From Belliella pelovolcani (GTDB taxonomy: Bacteria; Bacteroidota; Bacteroidia; Cytophagales; Cyclobacteriaceae): a stretch of 64,000 nt of DNA. Position numbers and translations under genes: made by a program. Below are positions 8,031 through 17,155 of the stretch, in pieces. The first letter of the stretch is position 1. Each line of letters starts with the position of its first letter. The notes below the pieces were generated by a model that saw only the letters and a list, made by a program, of their open reading frames with translations, did no database searches and was not told the DNA's origin. The stretch spans positions 124,001 to 188,000 of the forward strand of contig NZ_FTOP01000004.1 in assembly GCF_900156785.1 (NCBI RefSeq), given 5' to 3'.

Positions 8031-9731
8031 TTAAAACCCTACCGCAGTATCATCACCTCTAGGGTCTGCACCACCTTCTAATTTCCCATCTTTCAATTTT
8101 AAAATAGCATCTACTTTGCCAATGATAGGTGAGGGGGATTCATTGATGAGATACCCTTTTGCTTTTAGTTTTTCAAGTGTCTCAGAAGTGAATACATCTT
8201 TTTCAAAGCGGATTTCGTCAGGAAGCCATTGATGATGAAAACGTGGAGCATTGACGGCTTCCTGCATGGTCATATCAAATTCAACCACATTGAGAATGGT
8301 CTGTACCACTGAAGTAATGATGGTAGAGCCTCCAGGCGTACCTACTATCATCAATATATCTCCATCTTTTACCACTAAGGTAGGCGTCATCGAACTCAGC
8401 ATACGCTTACCAGGCTCAATTTGATTGGCTTCAGCACCGATCAAACCAAACATATTTGGTACTCCCGCTTTAGCAGAGAAGTCATCCATTTCATTGTTGA
8501 AAAAGAAACCTAGCTCTTCACTATAAAGTTTGGATCCAAAAGCACCATTCAAAGTAGTCGTAATTGCCAATGCATTTCCATATTGATCCATGATAGAGTA
8601 GTGGGTGGTCTCATCGCTTTCTTGGAATTGTATTTGTCCTTGTGAAACTTCTGAAGACAAAGTTGCCTTATCCCAATTGAAGCTTTCCATCCTCTTTCGT
8701 AAGTAGGCTTTATCCATCAATTGAGCTATAGGAACTGTCACAAAATCAGGATCACCTAAGTAATAATTCCTATCGGCATAAGCCCTTCTTTCAGCTTCTA
8801 CCAATACTTGTATGTATTCAGGAGAGTTGTGCCCTAAGCTTTTCAAATCATGATCTTCTATCATCCCCATGATTTGAGCAATGGTGATCCCACCACTGCT
8901 CGGAGGTGCCATGGAGATGATTTGATGACCTCGGTAATCGAATTCAATGGGTTCCCTCCATTGAGCTTCATAGTTAGCTAGATCTTCTAGAGTAATGATT
9001 CCTCCATGACCTTGGATATAGTCCACGATCTTTTGTGCTGTCTCCCCTTTATAAAATTCGTCTCTGCCATTGGCTGCAATTCTTTTCAGGGTATTGGCAA
9101 GCGCTAGGTATTTAATTGTGTCTCCTTCCTGATACGCCTGGGCAAACATGGATGCTGACCCATTTACTTCCTCGATGATACTTCTATTACCCTTCAAACT
9201 TCTAGCTTGTTTGGAGGTGACGACTACGCCTTTTTCTGCCAATGTGATCACAGGAGCAAGAATATCTGCAACAGGAAGTGATCCAAATTTGCGATGCACT
9301 TCAAAAATTCCTGCTATAGTACCTGGAACACCAACTGCTAGTGCTCCTGTTGTACTTAAACGGGGAATCACTTCTCCATGCTCGTCCAAATACATATCAC
9401 GTGTTGCTGCCAATGGAGCCTTTTCTCTGTAATCAATAGACCCTATGGCCCCATCAGCAGTTCTATAAACCATGAATCCGCCCCCTCCTAAATTACCTGC
9501 AAAAGGGAATGCGATTGCCAAAGCCAATTCAGTTGCCATCATGGCATCAAAAGCATTACCACCTTGCTGCATGATAGAGAGCCCAATTTCTGAAGCTTCC
9601 TTTCTAGCAGATACGACCATAGCATGTTCGGCAATCAATCCTCTTTTTGAGGATTCTTTTTGCTCTGCTTTGCAAGAAACAAATAATATGCAGCTAACTA
9701 GAAAATACCGGATCAATGGAGTTGTTTTCAT
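8031..9731 (-). CDS. ggt: Gamma-glutamyltransferase
   Basis: 566 residues, an Ntn-hydrolase that removes the gamma-glutamyl group of glutathione and related peptides. A signal with lipobox-like LFVSC (Cys 20) points to an envelope location. The autoprocessing and catalytic threonine is T375 in DETTHYSIMD, the start of the small subunit. The substrate-binding GTPGGS and SSMTPT segments and the GNLGGGGFMVY block of the large subunit are present, and the length is normal. It starts one base after the stop of the upstream S9 peptidase, so the two are co-transcribed; together they suggest breakdown of extracytoplasmic peptides and glutathione. Confidence 0.93.
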   Translation of the reverse strand: MKTTPLIRYFLVSCILFVSCKAEQKESSKRGLIAEHAMVVSARKEASEIGLSIMQQGGNAFDAMMATELALAIAFPFAGNLGGGGFMVYRTADGAIGSIDYREKAPLAATRDMYLDEHGEVIPRLSTTGALAVGVPGTIAGIFEVHRKFGSLPVADILAPVITLAEKGVVVTSKQARSLKGNRSIIEEVNGSASMFAQAYQEGDTIKYLALANTLKRIAANGRDEFYKGETAQKIVDYIQGHGGIITLEDLANYEAQWREPIEFDYRGHQIISMAPPSSGGITIAQIMGMIEDHDLKSLGHNSPEYIQVLVEAERRAYADRNYYLGDPDFVTVPIAQLMDKAYLRKRMESFNWDKATLSSEVSQGQIQFQESDETTHYSIMDQYGNALAITTTLNGAFGSKLYSEELGFFFNNEMDDFSAKAGVPNMFGLIGAEANQIEPGKRMLSSMTPTLVVKDGDILMIVGTPGGSTIITSVVQTILNVVEFDMTMQEAVNAPRFHHQWLPDEIRFEKDVFTSETLEKLKAKGYLINESPSPIIGKVDAILKLKDGKLEGGADPRGDDTAVGF

Positions 9732-9732
9732 A

Positions 9733-12096
9733 TTACCTTACCAACGTATCATTGAATAACTTTAATATTCTCTTGTATTCATCTGTCCAGCTACTAGGCT
9801 CTACAAAACCGTGATCTTCGACTGGATAAACTGCCATTTCCCAATTGTCTTTGCCTAATTCAATCAGTCGTTGTGCCAATCTCACCACATCTTGGAAGTG
9901 AACGTTGGTATCAATCATTCCGTGAGCAATTAGCAAGTTACCTTTCAGACCTTCAGCAAAGTAAATAGGAGAAGACCTTCTGTAGGCAATAGGATCATTG
10001 AATGGTTCATTGAGAATATTGGATGTATAACCATGATTATAATGCGCCCAATCTGTTACAGAACGAAGTGCGGCACCTGAGGTGAAAGTATCAGAAGCAT
10101 TAAACAAAGCCATTAAAGTGATGAATCCACCATAACTACCTCCATAAATACCAATTTTACCTGGTTGAACACCATGCTCCGAAATCAAATAATTAGCTCC
10201 ATCTACCTGATCAGAAAGATCCTTTCCTCCCATATGTCTATAAATACCTGTTCTCCAATCTCTACCATAACCGGCAGATCCTCTGTAATCTATATCCAAG
10301 ACGGTATAACCCAAGTCTGTCAAAAGATTATGGAACATGAATTCTCTAAAATAACTAGACCACCATTTGTGAACATTCTGAAGATAACCTGCTCCATGAA
10401 CAAAAATTACAGCAGCACCATTACTTTTAGCAGGATCTGGCTTGTAAAGTCTTGCAGGAACAGAGGCACCATCCTGAGCTGTAAAATTCACCAATTGTGG
10501 ATCTCGCCAATCATAAGCCTTAAACTCCTCGGTCAATCCAGAGGTCAATTGCTTTGGTTCAGCTTTTGCATTATTTGGCTTGAGGTATAATTCCCATGGC
10601 TTATTGCTATAGGAATAAAGGATGGCTATGTTTTTTTCATCAGGAGAAAGAGAAACGTCATTATTTCCTGTCATGCTGGTCAATTTTTCCATTTTACCTC
10701 CCATCAATGGCATCTTATAGAAATGTCTTTCTCCTGGATGCACCTCTGAAGTAGTCAGATACCATGATTTCATATCCTTAGATATAAAAGGACTAAATAC
10801 TTCATATTGACCACTGGTTAAAGCTTTTTTGGTTCCAGTAGTAACATCTAATAGATAGAGATGTGAGTAACCAGTCTCTTCTGACTGAAAGTAAATATGT
10901 TTATTGTCTGGCAACCATCCCAAAGTTCCTCCTCCAAAGGATGATCCAATTCCAGGGCCGGCGACCCATGCTTCATCACGTTGCCTGTCTAAATTCTTCA
11001 GATCTCCGGTCGCAAGGTCCAAAAGAGCAATCCAACGATCTTTGTTATCCGAGGATCGGATATTCACTATAGCTCTTTTTCCATCATTAGAGAAGACAGG
11101 AGATCCCACAGTAACTATTCTTTCAGAAGCTTCCCATTCCTTTTCTGGGTAATCTTTCACATAATCTGGTAGATCTTTGATCCCTGGTAAGCTGGAAGTA
11201 CTTACTGTTATAACTTTTTTGTTCTCAATATCATAGATTCCCAATTGAACTTTGGTAGGTTCATCCCCGACTTTCGAACGTGTATTGATATCAGTGGTAT
11301 ATCCTGAAATATGGGTATAGTCTGGAACAGCTGTTCGCTTATTTTCGGATCTAGTAATCAATGAAAAAGTTGCAAATTTCTCATCTGGACTCAATTGTAA
11401 ACCAGTCATCTGACCACTGCCAAGATAATGTACAAACTCATCTTCTGTAGCAGTAGCTTCTCTATATGCTCTTGAAGCTTCTCTTTTTTCGTCTCGTTCT
11501 CTGACTACTTGTAGCAGTTCAAGGTTATCTTTTTTCAACCAATCATCTCTATCATTTAATTTTCCACCATCACGAGATTGAGGTTTACTTCCAGTTCTGA
11601 TGTTAGTCTTTCGCTCTAATGCATTTGTTTTGAGGTCCAAAACATACAAATTACCAGACATTTCAAAACTGATGCGATCTTGATTAGCAAGGAAACTTGG
11701 TGTGCCTACTCTGTCTCCAATTTCAAGTACTTTTTTCTTAGAATTAGATGCCACATCATAAATCATGATCGAGCCATTTTCTACAAAAACTTTCTTGGTC
11801 TGTGCTAGATTACTATTGGCAAATCGGAAAATAAAATTTCTTTGTTCTGCCAAACTGACCTTTTCAATTTTATCGGGCGCATTGATATTGATCTTGTAAA
11901 GCGAATCTGCTGGATTACCCTCTGGGTTGTAATTAAAAAATATGGTTTTCCCCTGATCGTCCCATCTAATGCTCGATGGGAAATTCCCAATCCACTTGGG
12001 ATCTTGCATGATTTTTTCGACACTCAACTGAGTCTGAGCAAATCCATTCAGGCAACCTATGAAGATTCCTAAAATTAATAAAGTTGTTTTCCTCAT
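9733..12096 (-). CDS. S9 family (DPP-IV/prolyl oligopeptidase-like) peptidase
   Basis: 787 residues from the ATG at 12096; the longer frame begins at a TTG (12120), but the ATG starts a better signal peptide (MRKTTLLILGIFIGCLNGFA). An N-terminal beta-propeller (about 30-510, WD40/PD40-like) precedes the hydrolase domain. The catalytic triad is S654 (YGGSYGG), D729 (HGMIDTNV) and H762 (EDHGF). The family cleaves short peptides, often after proline or alanine. It is the first gene of an operon with ggt (1-base spacing), consistent with periplasmic peptide use. Confidence 0.9.
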   Translation of the reverse strand: MRKTTLLILGIFIGCLNGFAQTQLSVEKIMQDPKWIGNFPSSIRWDDQGKTIFFNYNPEGNPADSLYKININAPDKIEKVSLAEQRNFIFRFANSNLAQTKKVFVENGSIMIYDVASNSKKKVLEIGDRVGTPSFLANQDRISFEMSGNLYVLDLKTNALERKTNIRTGSKPQSRDGGKLNDRDDWLKKDNLELLQVVRERDEKREASRAYREATATEDEFVHYLGSGQMTGLQLSPDEKFATFSLITRSENKRTAVPDYTHISGYTTDINTRSKVGDEPTKVQLGIYDIENKKVITVSTSSLPGIKDLPDYVKDYPEKEWEASERIVTVGSPVFSNDGKRAIVNIRSSDNKDRWIALLDLATGDLKNLDRQRDEAWVAGPGIGSSFGGGTLGWLPDNKHIYFQSEETGYSHLYLLDVTTGTKKALTSGQYEVFSPFISKDMKSWYLTTSEVHPGERHFYKMPLMGGKMEKLTSMTGNNDVSLSPDEKNIAILYSYSNKPWELYLKPNNAKAEPKQLTSGLTEEFKAYDWRDPQLVNFTAQDGASVPARLYKPDPAKSNGAAVIFVHGAGYLQNVHKWWSSYFREFMFHNLLTDLGYTVLDIDYRGSAGYGRDWRTGIYRHMGGKDLSDQVDGANYLISEHGVQPGKIGIYGGSYGGFITLMALFNASDTFTSGAALRSVTDWAHYNHGYTSNILNEPFNDPIAYRRSSPIYFAEGLKGNLLIAHGMIDTNVHFQDVVRLAQRLIELGKDNWEMAVYPVEDHGFVEPSSWTDEYKRILKLFNDTLVR

Positions 12097-12183
12097 GATA
12101 GATAATTGCTTTTTTTTCAATAATAAGCAATCAAGAGGAATAATCTTCCAAAAATGTATGGATGGTTTATAGATTACAAGAGT

Positions 12184-12516
12184 TTAGAGTTTCTCTAAAA
12201 AGTCTTTTAATTCCTGCTCAATGGTGATAATCTGGGATTTCAATAAATCATATTTACTCCTAGAGTTTTCCAGATCGGCTTCAATGGCTTCCAATAATTT
12301 TCTTGTTTCTAAAGCGCCTACATAGCTCATACTTGGTTTGGCTTTGTGACATCTCTTTTTGACCGTAGCATAGTCGTCTTGAGCATAAAATTGATCTAAT
12401 TCCTTCAAATCATGTAGGTTAGTCTCTAAGATAATTTCGATCATCTCTTTGATCATCTCCTTGTCATCATCTCCAAAATACTGAAAAATGGTTTGTGGGT
12501 TTACGATTTGGTACAT
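12184..12516 (-). CDS. Hpt (histidine phosphotransfer) domain protein
   Basis: 110 residues making up a single Hpt four-helix domain. The phospho-accepting histidine is H57 in CHKAKPS, followed by a small-residue stretch and the YVGA turn, as in phosphorelay intermediates. No kinase or response regulator gene lies nearby, so its partners are encoded elsewhere. It reads in the same direction as the S9 peptidase, 87 bases upstream of that ATG, but a functional link is not evident. Confidence 0.8.
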   Translation of the reverse strand: MYQIVNPQTIFQYFGDDDKEMIKEMIEIILETNLHDLKELDQFYAQDDYATVKKRCHKAKPSMSYVGALETRKLLEAIEADLENSRSKYDLLKSQIITIEQELKDFLEKL

Positions 12517-12623
12517 ACAGTTTAGGGCAGTTAAAACATTGAAAATTAAATCTGTGTTAAATATGCTAATAATTCAATAAGAGCAAGTCGAAATTTATAA
12601 TAATTTTTCCAAAATTAAATCTA

Positions 12624-13208
12624 ATGGCCTCCTACAAGTTTATAAATAGTCAGAGGATCAATAAAAGCCTCATAGTTCCTTCAAGATTAGGTTTCTTGAT
12701 GTTTTTGGTCTTTTTGATAGAAATAAGCTTCAATTTTAGACTCAACTTCCTGGGGATTTTGCCATTAAGTATTCCTCATATTTTCGGGGTACTATTTGCT
12801 CCGCTGATTCATGGTGGATTTTTACATTTAATTTCTAATCTAGTTCCTTTCTTTATTCTTAGCTTCCTGCTTTACTATTTCTATGATCGCGTGGCGGATC
12901 ATGTTTTGCTGAATGTTTATCTAGTTACCAATTTAGTTGTTTGGATGGCAGGAAGACCTTATTTCCATATAGGTTCTAGTGGTCTTGTTTACGGGTTATT
13001 GTTTTTTTTGATTTCTATGGGAATATTTCGGGCTACTTTCCAGTCTGTTCTCATTGCTATTTCGATTTTTATCATTTATGGAAGTATTATATATGGCGTC
13101 CTTCCTTCTAATGGTCGTATTTCTTGGGAGTCTCACCTGGCAGGTGCTTGCGTAGGTGTTGTAAGTGCATTTTATAATAGCAGGAAAGTACGATTGAGTA
13201 GTTTTTAA
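12624..13208 (+). CDS. Rhomboid family intramembrane serine protease
   Basis: 194 residues with about six hydrophobic segments. Rhomboid features are visible: HGGFLHLISNL in the helix before the active site, catalytic S119 in GSSG, and H171 in ESHLAGA. The protein cleaves transmembrane substrates within the inner membrane; its substrate is unknown. The loop segment contains WMAGR. It is encoded divergently from the Hpt gene, with 107 AT-rich bases between. It could be co-transcribed with the next genes (69-base gap). Confidence 0.9.
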   Translation: MASYKFINSQRINKSLIVPSRLGFLMFLVFLIEISFNFRLNFLGILPLSIPHIFGVLFAPLIHGGFLHLISNLVPFFILSFLLYYFYDRVADHVLLNVYLVTNLVVWMAGRPYFHIGSSGLVYGLLFFLISMGIFRATFQSVLIAISIFIIYGSIIYGVLPSNGRISWESHLAGACVGVVSAFYNSRKVRLSSF

Positions 13209-13277
13209 TCTATGATTGATCACTTATTTTTACAATTCATTTAAACCTTGCATTGATAAACCTGTTAATTTTAACAA

Positions 13278-13448
13278 ATGAATAAGAACAAGCTCATCTT
13301 TCTTGTTTTGGCAGTAATATTTTTACTTGCCATGTTTTGGATAGGATACGATATCTCTACCCGCACGACATTTCCAGGATCGAAGGGAAACCTCAAAGAA
13401 AGAATAGCTCCGAGCGATAGCCTTAAAATAGATGACAAAGAAAAATAA
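13278..13448 (+). CDS. Small single-pass membrane protein (56 aa)
   Basis: An ATG at 13278 opens 56 codons ending in TAA at 13446-13448. Residues 4-24 are a strong transmembrane helix (KLIFLVLAVIFLLAMFWIGY), followed by a short polar tail (about 30 residues, ending KIDDKEK). The 3' end overlaps the start of the DUF2452 gene (13432) by 17 bases in another frame, which suggests translational coupling and supports it being real. No family recognised; orientation would place the tail outside or inside with equal uncertainty. Confidence 0.65.
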   Translation: MNKNKLIFLVLAVIFLLAMFWIGYDISTRTTFPGSKGNLKERIAPSDSLKIDDKEK

Positions 13449-13890
13449 GATCGATATAGATCAAATTGACCTGGAAAGGATGAAAGAGTTGACGACTGAA
13501 AATCCAGGTTTATTACCATATGCGCATACTTCTGGAGGAGCCATCATCAAACCCGAAGATAAAGGCAAAATCACTGGAAGGGCTGTAGCAGCCATGCATT
13601 CTCAGACGGATATGCAAATGACTCAGATCTATCAACAGATGCAGCTTCTGGCAGACCAAGCCAAGAAAATTCAGAAAAGGGTAGAGGTCTCCGAGAGAAT
13701 TTATAATGCAAGAATCAGCTTCGAGCCTTTGATCAATCATATTTACTATCTCTATCAGAAAGAGGATGGTACGGATTTTTTAAGTATGATCGCACCTGAT
13801 GAATGGGGGAGAAAGAAAGGTTTTGCTAGCTTTGTGGCTGAAATCAAACTTCTCGCTGACCATACCTGGGATGTGCTTAGCGAAGGATAA
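13432..13890 (+). CDS. DUF2452 family protein
   Basis: 152 residues resembling DUF2452, a family I recall as shared with the eukaryotic C1orf50 protein. Key segments are NPGLLPYAHTSGGA near residue 24, an amphipathic helix (about 60-100), IYYLYQKEDG and MIAPDEWG near the C-terminus. No catalytic motif or signal peptide, so probably cytoplasmic. It overlaps the preceding membrane-protein gene and is followed after 11 bases by an unknown gene, implying a three-gene operon. Function unknown. Confidence 0.75.
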   Translation: MTKKNKIDIDQIDLERMKELTTENPGLLPYAHTSGGAIIKPEDKGKITGRAVAAMHSQTDMQMTQIYQQMQLLADQAKKIQKRVEVSERIYNARISFEPLINHIYYLYQKEDGTDFLSMIAPDEWGRKKGFASFVAEIKLLADHTWDVLSEG

Positions 13891-13901
13891 ATTCAAATAC
13901 A

Positions 13902-14552
13902 GTGCACCAACTCAAAGTCCAAAACCTTTACAGCATACTCAAAGATTCTGAACATTTTTTAGAACCTGAGTTCCTATTGGATGTCAATCCTGCATATATA
14001 AATGGTAAAGGAGAACAGCTATTACAGGAAGTTTTATCAGTATTGGATGGTAATGCAAAAAAGCTTCCATTACTTGAGCATCTTAAGTTTGATTTCAAAA
14101 TCAATCGATACGTATTCATTTATGATGATCAAGTTCACTTTAATAGATATAGATTAAACTCCTTAAAGACAGACCTTTATAATTCATTTACCTTTCCTTG
14201 GGTAGATGGGTATAAGAGGCTTTGTAGAACTTTTGAGAAAGAATGTCTAAAGGCTGGACTTCAAGAAAGAATCTGGATTGGGCCACCTTTTGCCACGCAA
14301 CTTTTTGGCTCATCTGAGGAACCAGGAGATTTGTCTGGAAGTGGTTCAGCTGGATGGAGACTCAATGCATACAATGATGCACAGTATGATTTGATCAGTA
14401 GACTACATGGCTACAAACTAATAAGAATTCCCATGTATGAAAATATCATGACAGGAGGGAGTTTGAAAAAAATTGACGACTTGCTACTCAACCCTAAGGA
14501 AGAAACTTTTCAAGCCATCAAAAATTGGTTCTTCAGAAAATTAGAACAATGA
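13902..14552 (+). CDS. Conserved hypothetical protein
   Basis: 216 residues starting at a GTG (13902) with an AAGGA about 14 bases upstream; no in-frame ATG precedes it. It has no signal peptide or membrane segment. Distinctive stretches are FTFPWVDGYKRLC, RIWIGPPFATQLFG and a Gly/Ser-rich linker (SGSGSAGW), giving the impression of a soluble alpha/beta protein. I do not recognise the family. Its close spacing to the DUF2452 gene suggests a shared process. Confidence 0.65.
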   Translation: MHQLKVQNLYSILKDSEHFLEPEFLLDVNPAYINGKGEQLLQEVLSVLDGNAKKLPLLEHLKFDFKINRYVFIYDDQVHFNRYRLNSLKTDLYNSFTFPWVDGYKRLCRTFEKECLKAGLQERIWIGPPFATQLFGSSEEPGDLSGSGSAGWRLNAYNDAQYDLISRLHGYKLIRIPMYENIMTGGSLKKIDDLLLNPKEETFQAIKNWFFRKLEQ

Positions 14553-14588
14553 GGGTTATTGATTGTCACATGACAATCAATAACCCTC
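14551..14588. terminator. Long perfect inverted repeat between convergent genes
   Basis: 18-bp perfect arms (14551-14568 and 14571-14588) with almost no loop. It includes the last two bases of the TGA stop of the plus-strand gene and lies 10 bases from the stop of the kinase gene. It has no good T tract on either side, so termination strength is uncertain. Confidence 0.6.
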
Positions 14589-14597
14589 AAACATACA

Positions 14598-15215
14598 TCA
14601 AGAGAAAAGTCCATGTATTTCTCTATCTACTTTTTCTACGATCTCAGAAAAATGCTCAGGGTAGGCCACAAAGTCCATATCATTGACATCAACAATCAAT
14701 AACTTCCCTTTGTCATAACCAGAGATCCAATCTTCATAATGGGAGTTAAGATTTTTGAGGTAATCAATTCTTATGGCATTTTCATAATCACGTCCACGCT
14801 TCTCGATTTGACCGACGAGTTTGGGAATATCTGCCTTGAGATAAATCAACAAATCAGGGGCCTGCACAAATTCAATCATGGAATGGAACAGATTCAAATA
14901 GTTGTCATAATCTCTTTGGCTGATAAGGTTTGATTTATGCAAATTTGCCGCAAAAATGTAAGCATCTTCGTAAATTGTCCTGTCTTGAATCACTGATTCA
15001 GCGTTTTGCCTGATTTTATTGATTTGATTGAATCGACTATTCAGGAAATAAACTTGAAGATGAAAAGACCATCTTTTCATATCCTCATAAAAATCAGCCA
15101 AGTAGGGATTGTTTTCCACTGCCTCAAATTCCGCCTTCCAACCGTAATGTTTGGCTAATTTTTCTGTCAAAGTGGTCTTACCACTTCCAATATTTCCTGA
15201 TACTGCTATGTGCAT
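14598..15215 (-). CDS. Deoxynucleoside kinase
   Basis: 205 residues from the ATG at 15215; the longer open frame upstream is non-coding in character. The P-loop GNIGSGKTT spans residues 7-15, the substrate region FEAVENNPYL follows, and the QDRTIYEDAYIFA block carries the DR(S/T) catalytic motif. The LID arginines are in EKRGRDYE. It phosphorylates deoxynucleosides (family members prefer dA/dG) in the salvage pathway. A hairpin (15231-15260) sits immediately upstream of its start. Confidence 0.9.
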   Translation of the reverse strand: MHIAVSGNIGSGKTTLTEKLAKHYGWKAEFEAVENNPYLADFYEDMKRWSFHLQVYFLNSRFNQINKIRQNAESVIQDRTIYEDAYIFAANLHKSNLISQRDYDNYLNLFHSMIEFVQAPDLLIYLKADIPKLVGQIEKRGRDYENAIRIDYLKNLNSHYEDWISGYDKGKLLIVDVNDMDFVAYPEHFSEIVEKVDREIHGLFS

Positions 15216-15230
15216 TATTGATTCAATAAA

Positions 15231-15260
15231 AGGAGGAAAGAGCTTAATCACTTTCCTCCT
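15231..15260 (-). terminator. Hairpin between hbd-like gene and kinase gene
   Basis: Perfect 10-bp stem (aggaggaaag / ctttcctcct) with a 10-base loop. On the minus strand it is followed by TTTTATT, 22 bases after the dehydrogenase stop and 15 bases before the kinase ATG. It probably ends or attenuates read-through. Confidence 0.65.
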
Positions 15261-15282
15261 GATGTAAATTCTTAAGATTAAA

Positions 15283-16173
15283 TTATTTTTTAAACTGAGT
15301 AGATACAGTGATATCCTTGCTTCCTGGAGTATATTTATAGAAGCCTTCTCCTGTTTTAGCTCCTTTGTATCCAGCCTGAACCATATTGACGAGTAAAGGA
15401 CAAGGGGCATATTTAGGATTACCAAATCCATCGTGAAGTACTCTCAAAATAGAAAGACATACATCTAATCCAATGAAGTCCGCTAATTGCAGGGGGCCCA
15501 TTGGATGTGCCATACCAAGCTTCATTACCGTATCGATTTCCTCAACTCCTGCTACCCCTTCGAAAAGTGTATAAATAGCCTCGTTGATCATCGGCATCAA
15601 AATTCTATTGGCTACAAAACCAGGATAATCATTGACTTCTACAGGTACTTTTTGAAGGTTGCTGGAGAGCTCCATGATCTGATTGGTAACCTCGTCTGAT
15701 GTGGCATAGCCTCGGATCACTTCTATCAATTTCATCACAGGCACTGGATTCATAAAGTGCATCCCTATCACCTTATCAGGTCTACCAGTCACTGAACCGA
15801 TTTTAGTGATAGAAATAGAGCTGGTATTAGATGCCAATATGGTATGAGCTGGACAGATTTGATCCAACTCTTTGAAAATGTTCAATTTGATGTCAACATT
15901 TTCTGTAGCTGCTTCTACTACCAAATCAGCTGCTTTGACTCCATCTGATACTGCTGTGAAGGTGCTAATGTTACCAAGAGCTTTCGCTTTATCTTCTTCA
16001 GTAAGTAATCCTTTGCTTACTTGTCGATCTAGGTTTTTGCCAATGGTAGCCAAAGCTTTATCCAAGGCACCTTGATTGATATCGATTAGGGCAACTTGGT
16101 AACCAAATTGCGCAAAAACATGTGCAATTCCGTTCCCCATGGTTCCAGAACCGATTACTGCTATATTTTTCAT
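15283..16173 (-). CDS. 3-hydroxybutyryl-CoA / 3-hydroxyacyl-CoA dehydrogenase
   Basis: 296 residues from the ATG at 16173 (the longer frame begins with non-homologous sequence). An N-terminal NAD-binding Rossmann fold (GSGTMGNGIA at 8-17, acidic D31) is followed by the catalytic region with NTSSI (116-120), H139 in GMHFMNP and E151. The C-terminal helical domain has DYPGFVANRI and GAKTGEGFYKY. It oxidises (S)-3-hydroxyacyl-CoA in fatty-acid or amino-acid breakdown. No acyl-CoA genes are adjacent; it is apparently monocistronic. Confidence 0.93.
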   Translation of the reverse strand: MKNIAVIGSGTMGNGIAHVFAQFGYQVALIDINQGALDKALATIGKNLDRQVSKGLLTEEDKAKALGNISTFTAVSDGVKAADLVVEAATENVDIKLNIFKELDQICPAHTILASNTSSISITKIGSVTGRPDKVIGMHFMNPVPVMKLIEVIRGYATSDEVTNQIMELSSNLQKVPVEVNDYPGFVANRILMPMINEAIYTLFEGVAGVEEIDTVMKLGMAHPMGPLQLADFIGLDVCLSILRVLHDGFGNPKYAPCPLLVNMVQAGYKGAKTGEGFYKYTPGSKDITVSTQFKK

Positions 16174-16327
16174 AAATTCTTTGGGTTTATATGATTTGAT
16201 TAGCTTAACAATGTAAATCAAAAATTGTCTCCTCTCGAGAGGAAATAATCATTTTCAACTTCCAAATCTAATCTGATTAGGCACTTTTTCCAATTTCTAC
16301 TTCAAGTAATTTAATTACCTTTGAACC

Positions 16328-17155
16328 ATGAAAGAATTGGGAAAAATCAATAGTCTGCTGATCAATAGGTTTACTGCTAATGGAGCGTATTTGGCTTTGC
16401 AAGAAGGTGGAGAGGTACTTCTACCCAAAAGTTACCTCCCTGAAGAAATAAAGGAAGGTCAGGAGATTGAAGTTTTTGTATATACAGATAGTGAAGATAG
16501 ACCCGTTGCGGTCACTACCCCTCCAGTCGCTTTATTAGATGAATTTGCTGTAATGGAAGCAAAGGAAATCACAAGATTTGGAGCTTTCATGGATTGGGGA
16601 TTGCCCAAGGACCTTTTTGTACCAAAGTCTGAGATGCACAAAGAAATGCAGGTGGGAGAGAAGTATCTTGTCCGTGTTTGTGTCGATTTCAAAACAGATA
16701 GATTGATTGGTGTATCCAAGTACCAAGACTTTTTGATTGAAGATACTCGTGGATTCGAAGAAGGCCAAGAAGTTGAGGCTTTGATTTTTGAAGAAACAGA
16801 TTTAGGATATAAAGCATTAATTGAAAATAGCTTCGAAGCACTGTTATATAAAAATGAAGTATTCGAAACCATTCAGGTTGGAGATAAAGTAAAGGCTAGT
16901 ATCAAAAAGAAAAGAGATGACGGCAAATTAGACCTGATTCTAGGCTCTTTGGGTAGGCAAAAATATGAAGAAGGGGCTGAAAAAATCCTTACCGTTTTAA
17001 AAGCGAAGAAATTTTTGCCCCTTCATGATAAATCATCCCCTGAGTCCATCAAAGAGTTGTTGGGAATGAGTAAAAAGCACTTTAAACAATCAATTGGTCA
17101 ACTTTACAAAGCCAAAACAATCAGGATTACTAATAAAGGTATTGAACTCGTCTAG
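16328..17155 (+). CDS. CvfB-like S1 RNA-binding protein
   Basis: 275 residues with the CvfB/YitL layout: several S1-type OB-fold segments (about 1-60; 65-135 with RFGAFMDWGLPKDLFVP; 145-210) and a C-terminal winged-helix domain (about 225-275). Family members bind RNA and influence expression of other genes; the exact role here is unknown. A TACCTTTG box lies at 16316-16323, only four bases before the ATG, which would imply a leaderless message if it is used. The stop codon overlaps that of the next, convergent gene. Confidence 0.85.
   Translation: MKELGKINSLLINRFTANGAYLALQEGGEVLLPKSYLPEEIKEGQEIEVFVYTDSEDRPVAVTTPPVALLDEFAVMEAKEITRFGAFMDWGLPKDLFVPKSEMHKEMQVGEKYLVRVCVDFKTDRLIGVSKYQDFLIEDTRGFEEGQEVEALIFEETDLGYKALIENSFEALLYKNEVFETIQVGDKVKASIKKKRDDGKLDLILGSLGRQKYEEGAEKILTVLKAKKFLPLHDKSSPESIKELLGMSKKHFKQSIGQLYKAKTIRITNKGIELV

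Noticed and set aside
12097-12120. TTG-initiated extension of the S9 peptidase
   Set aside because: The ATG at 12096 starts a better signal peptide, and the extra residues add only a Lys-rich stretch.
15216-15431. Upstream extension of the kinase frame
   Set aside because: It overlaps the neighbouring dehydrogenase gene and lacks family homology; the ATG at 15215 directly precedes the P-loop.
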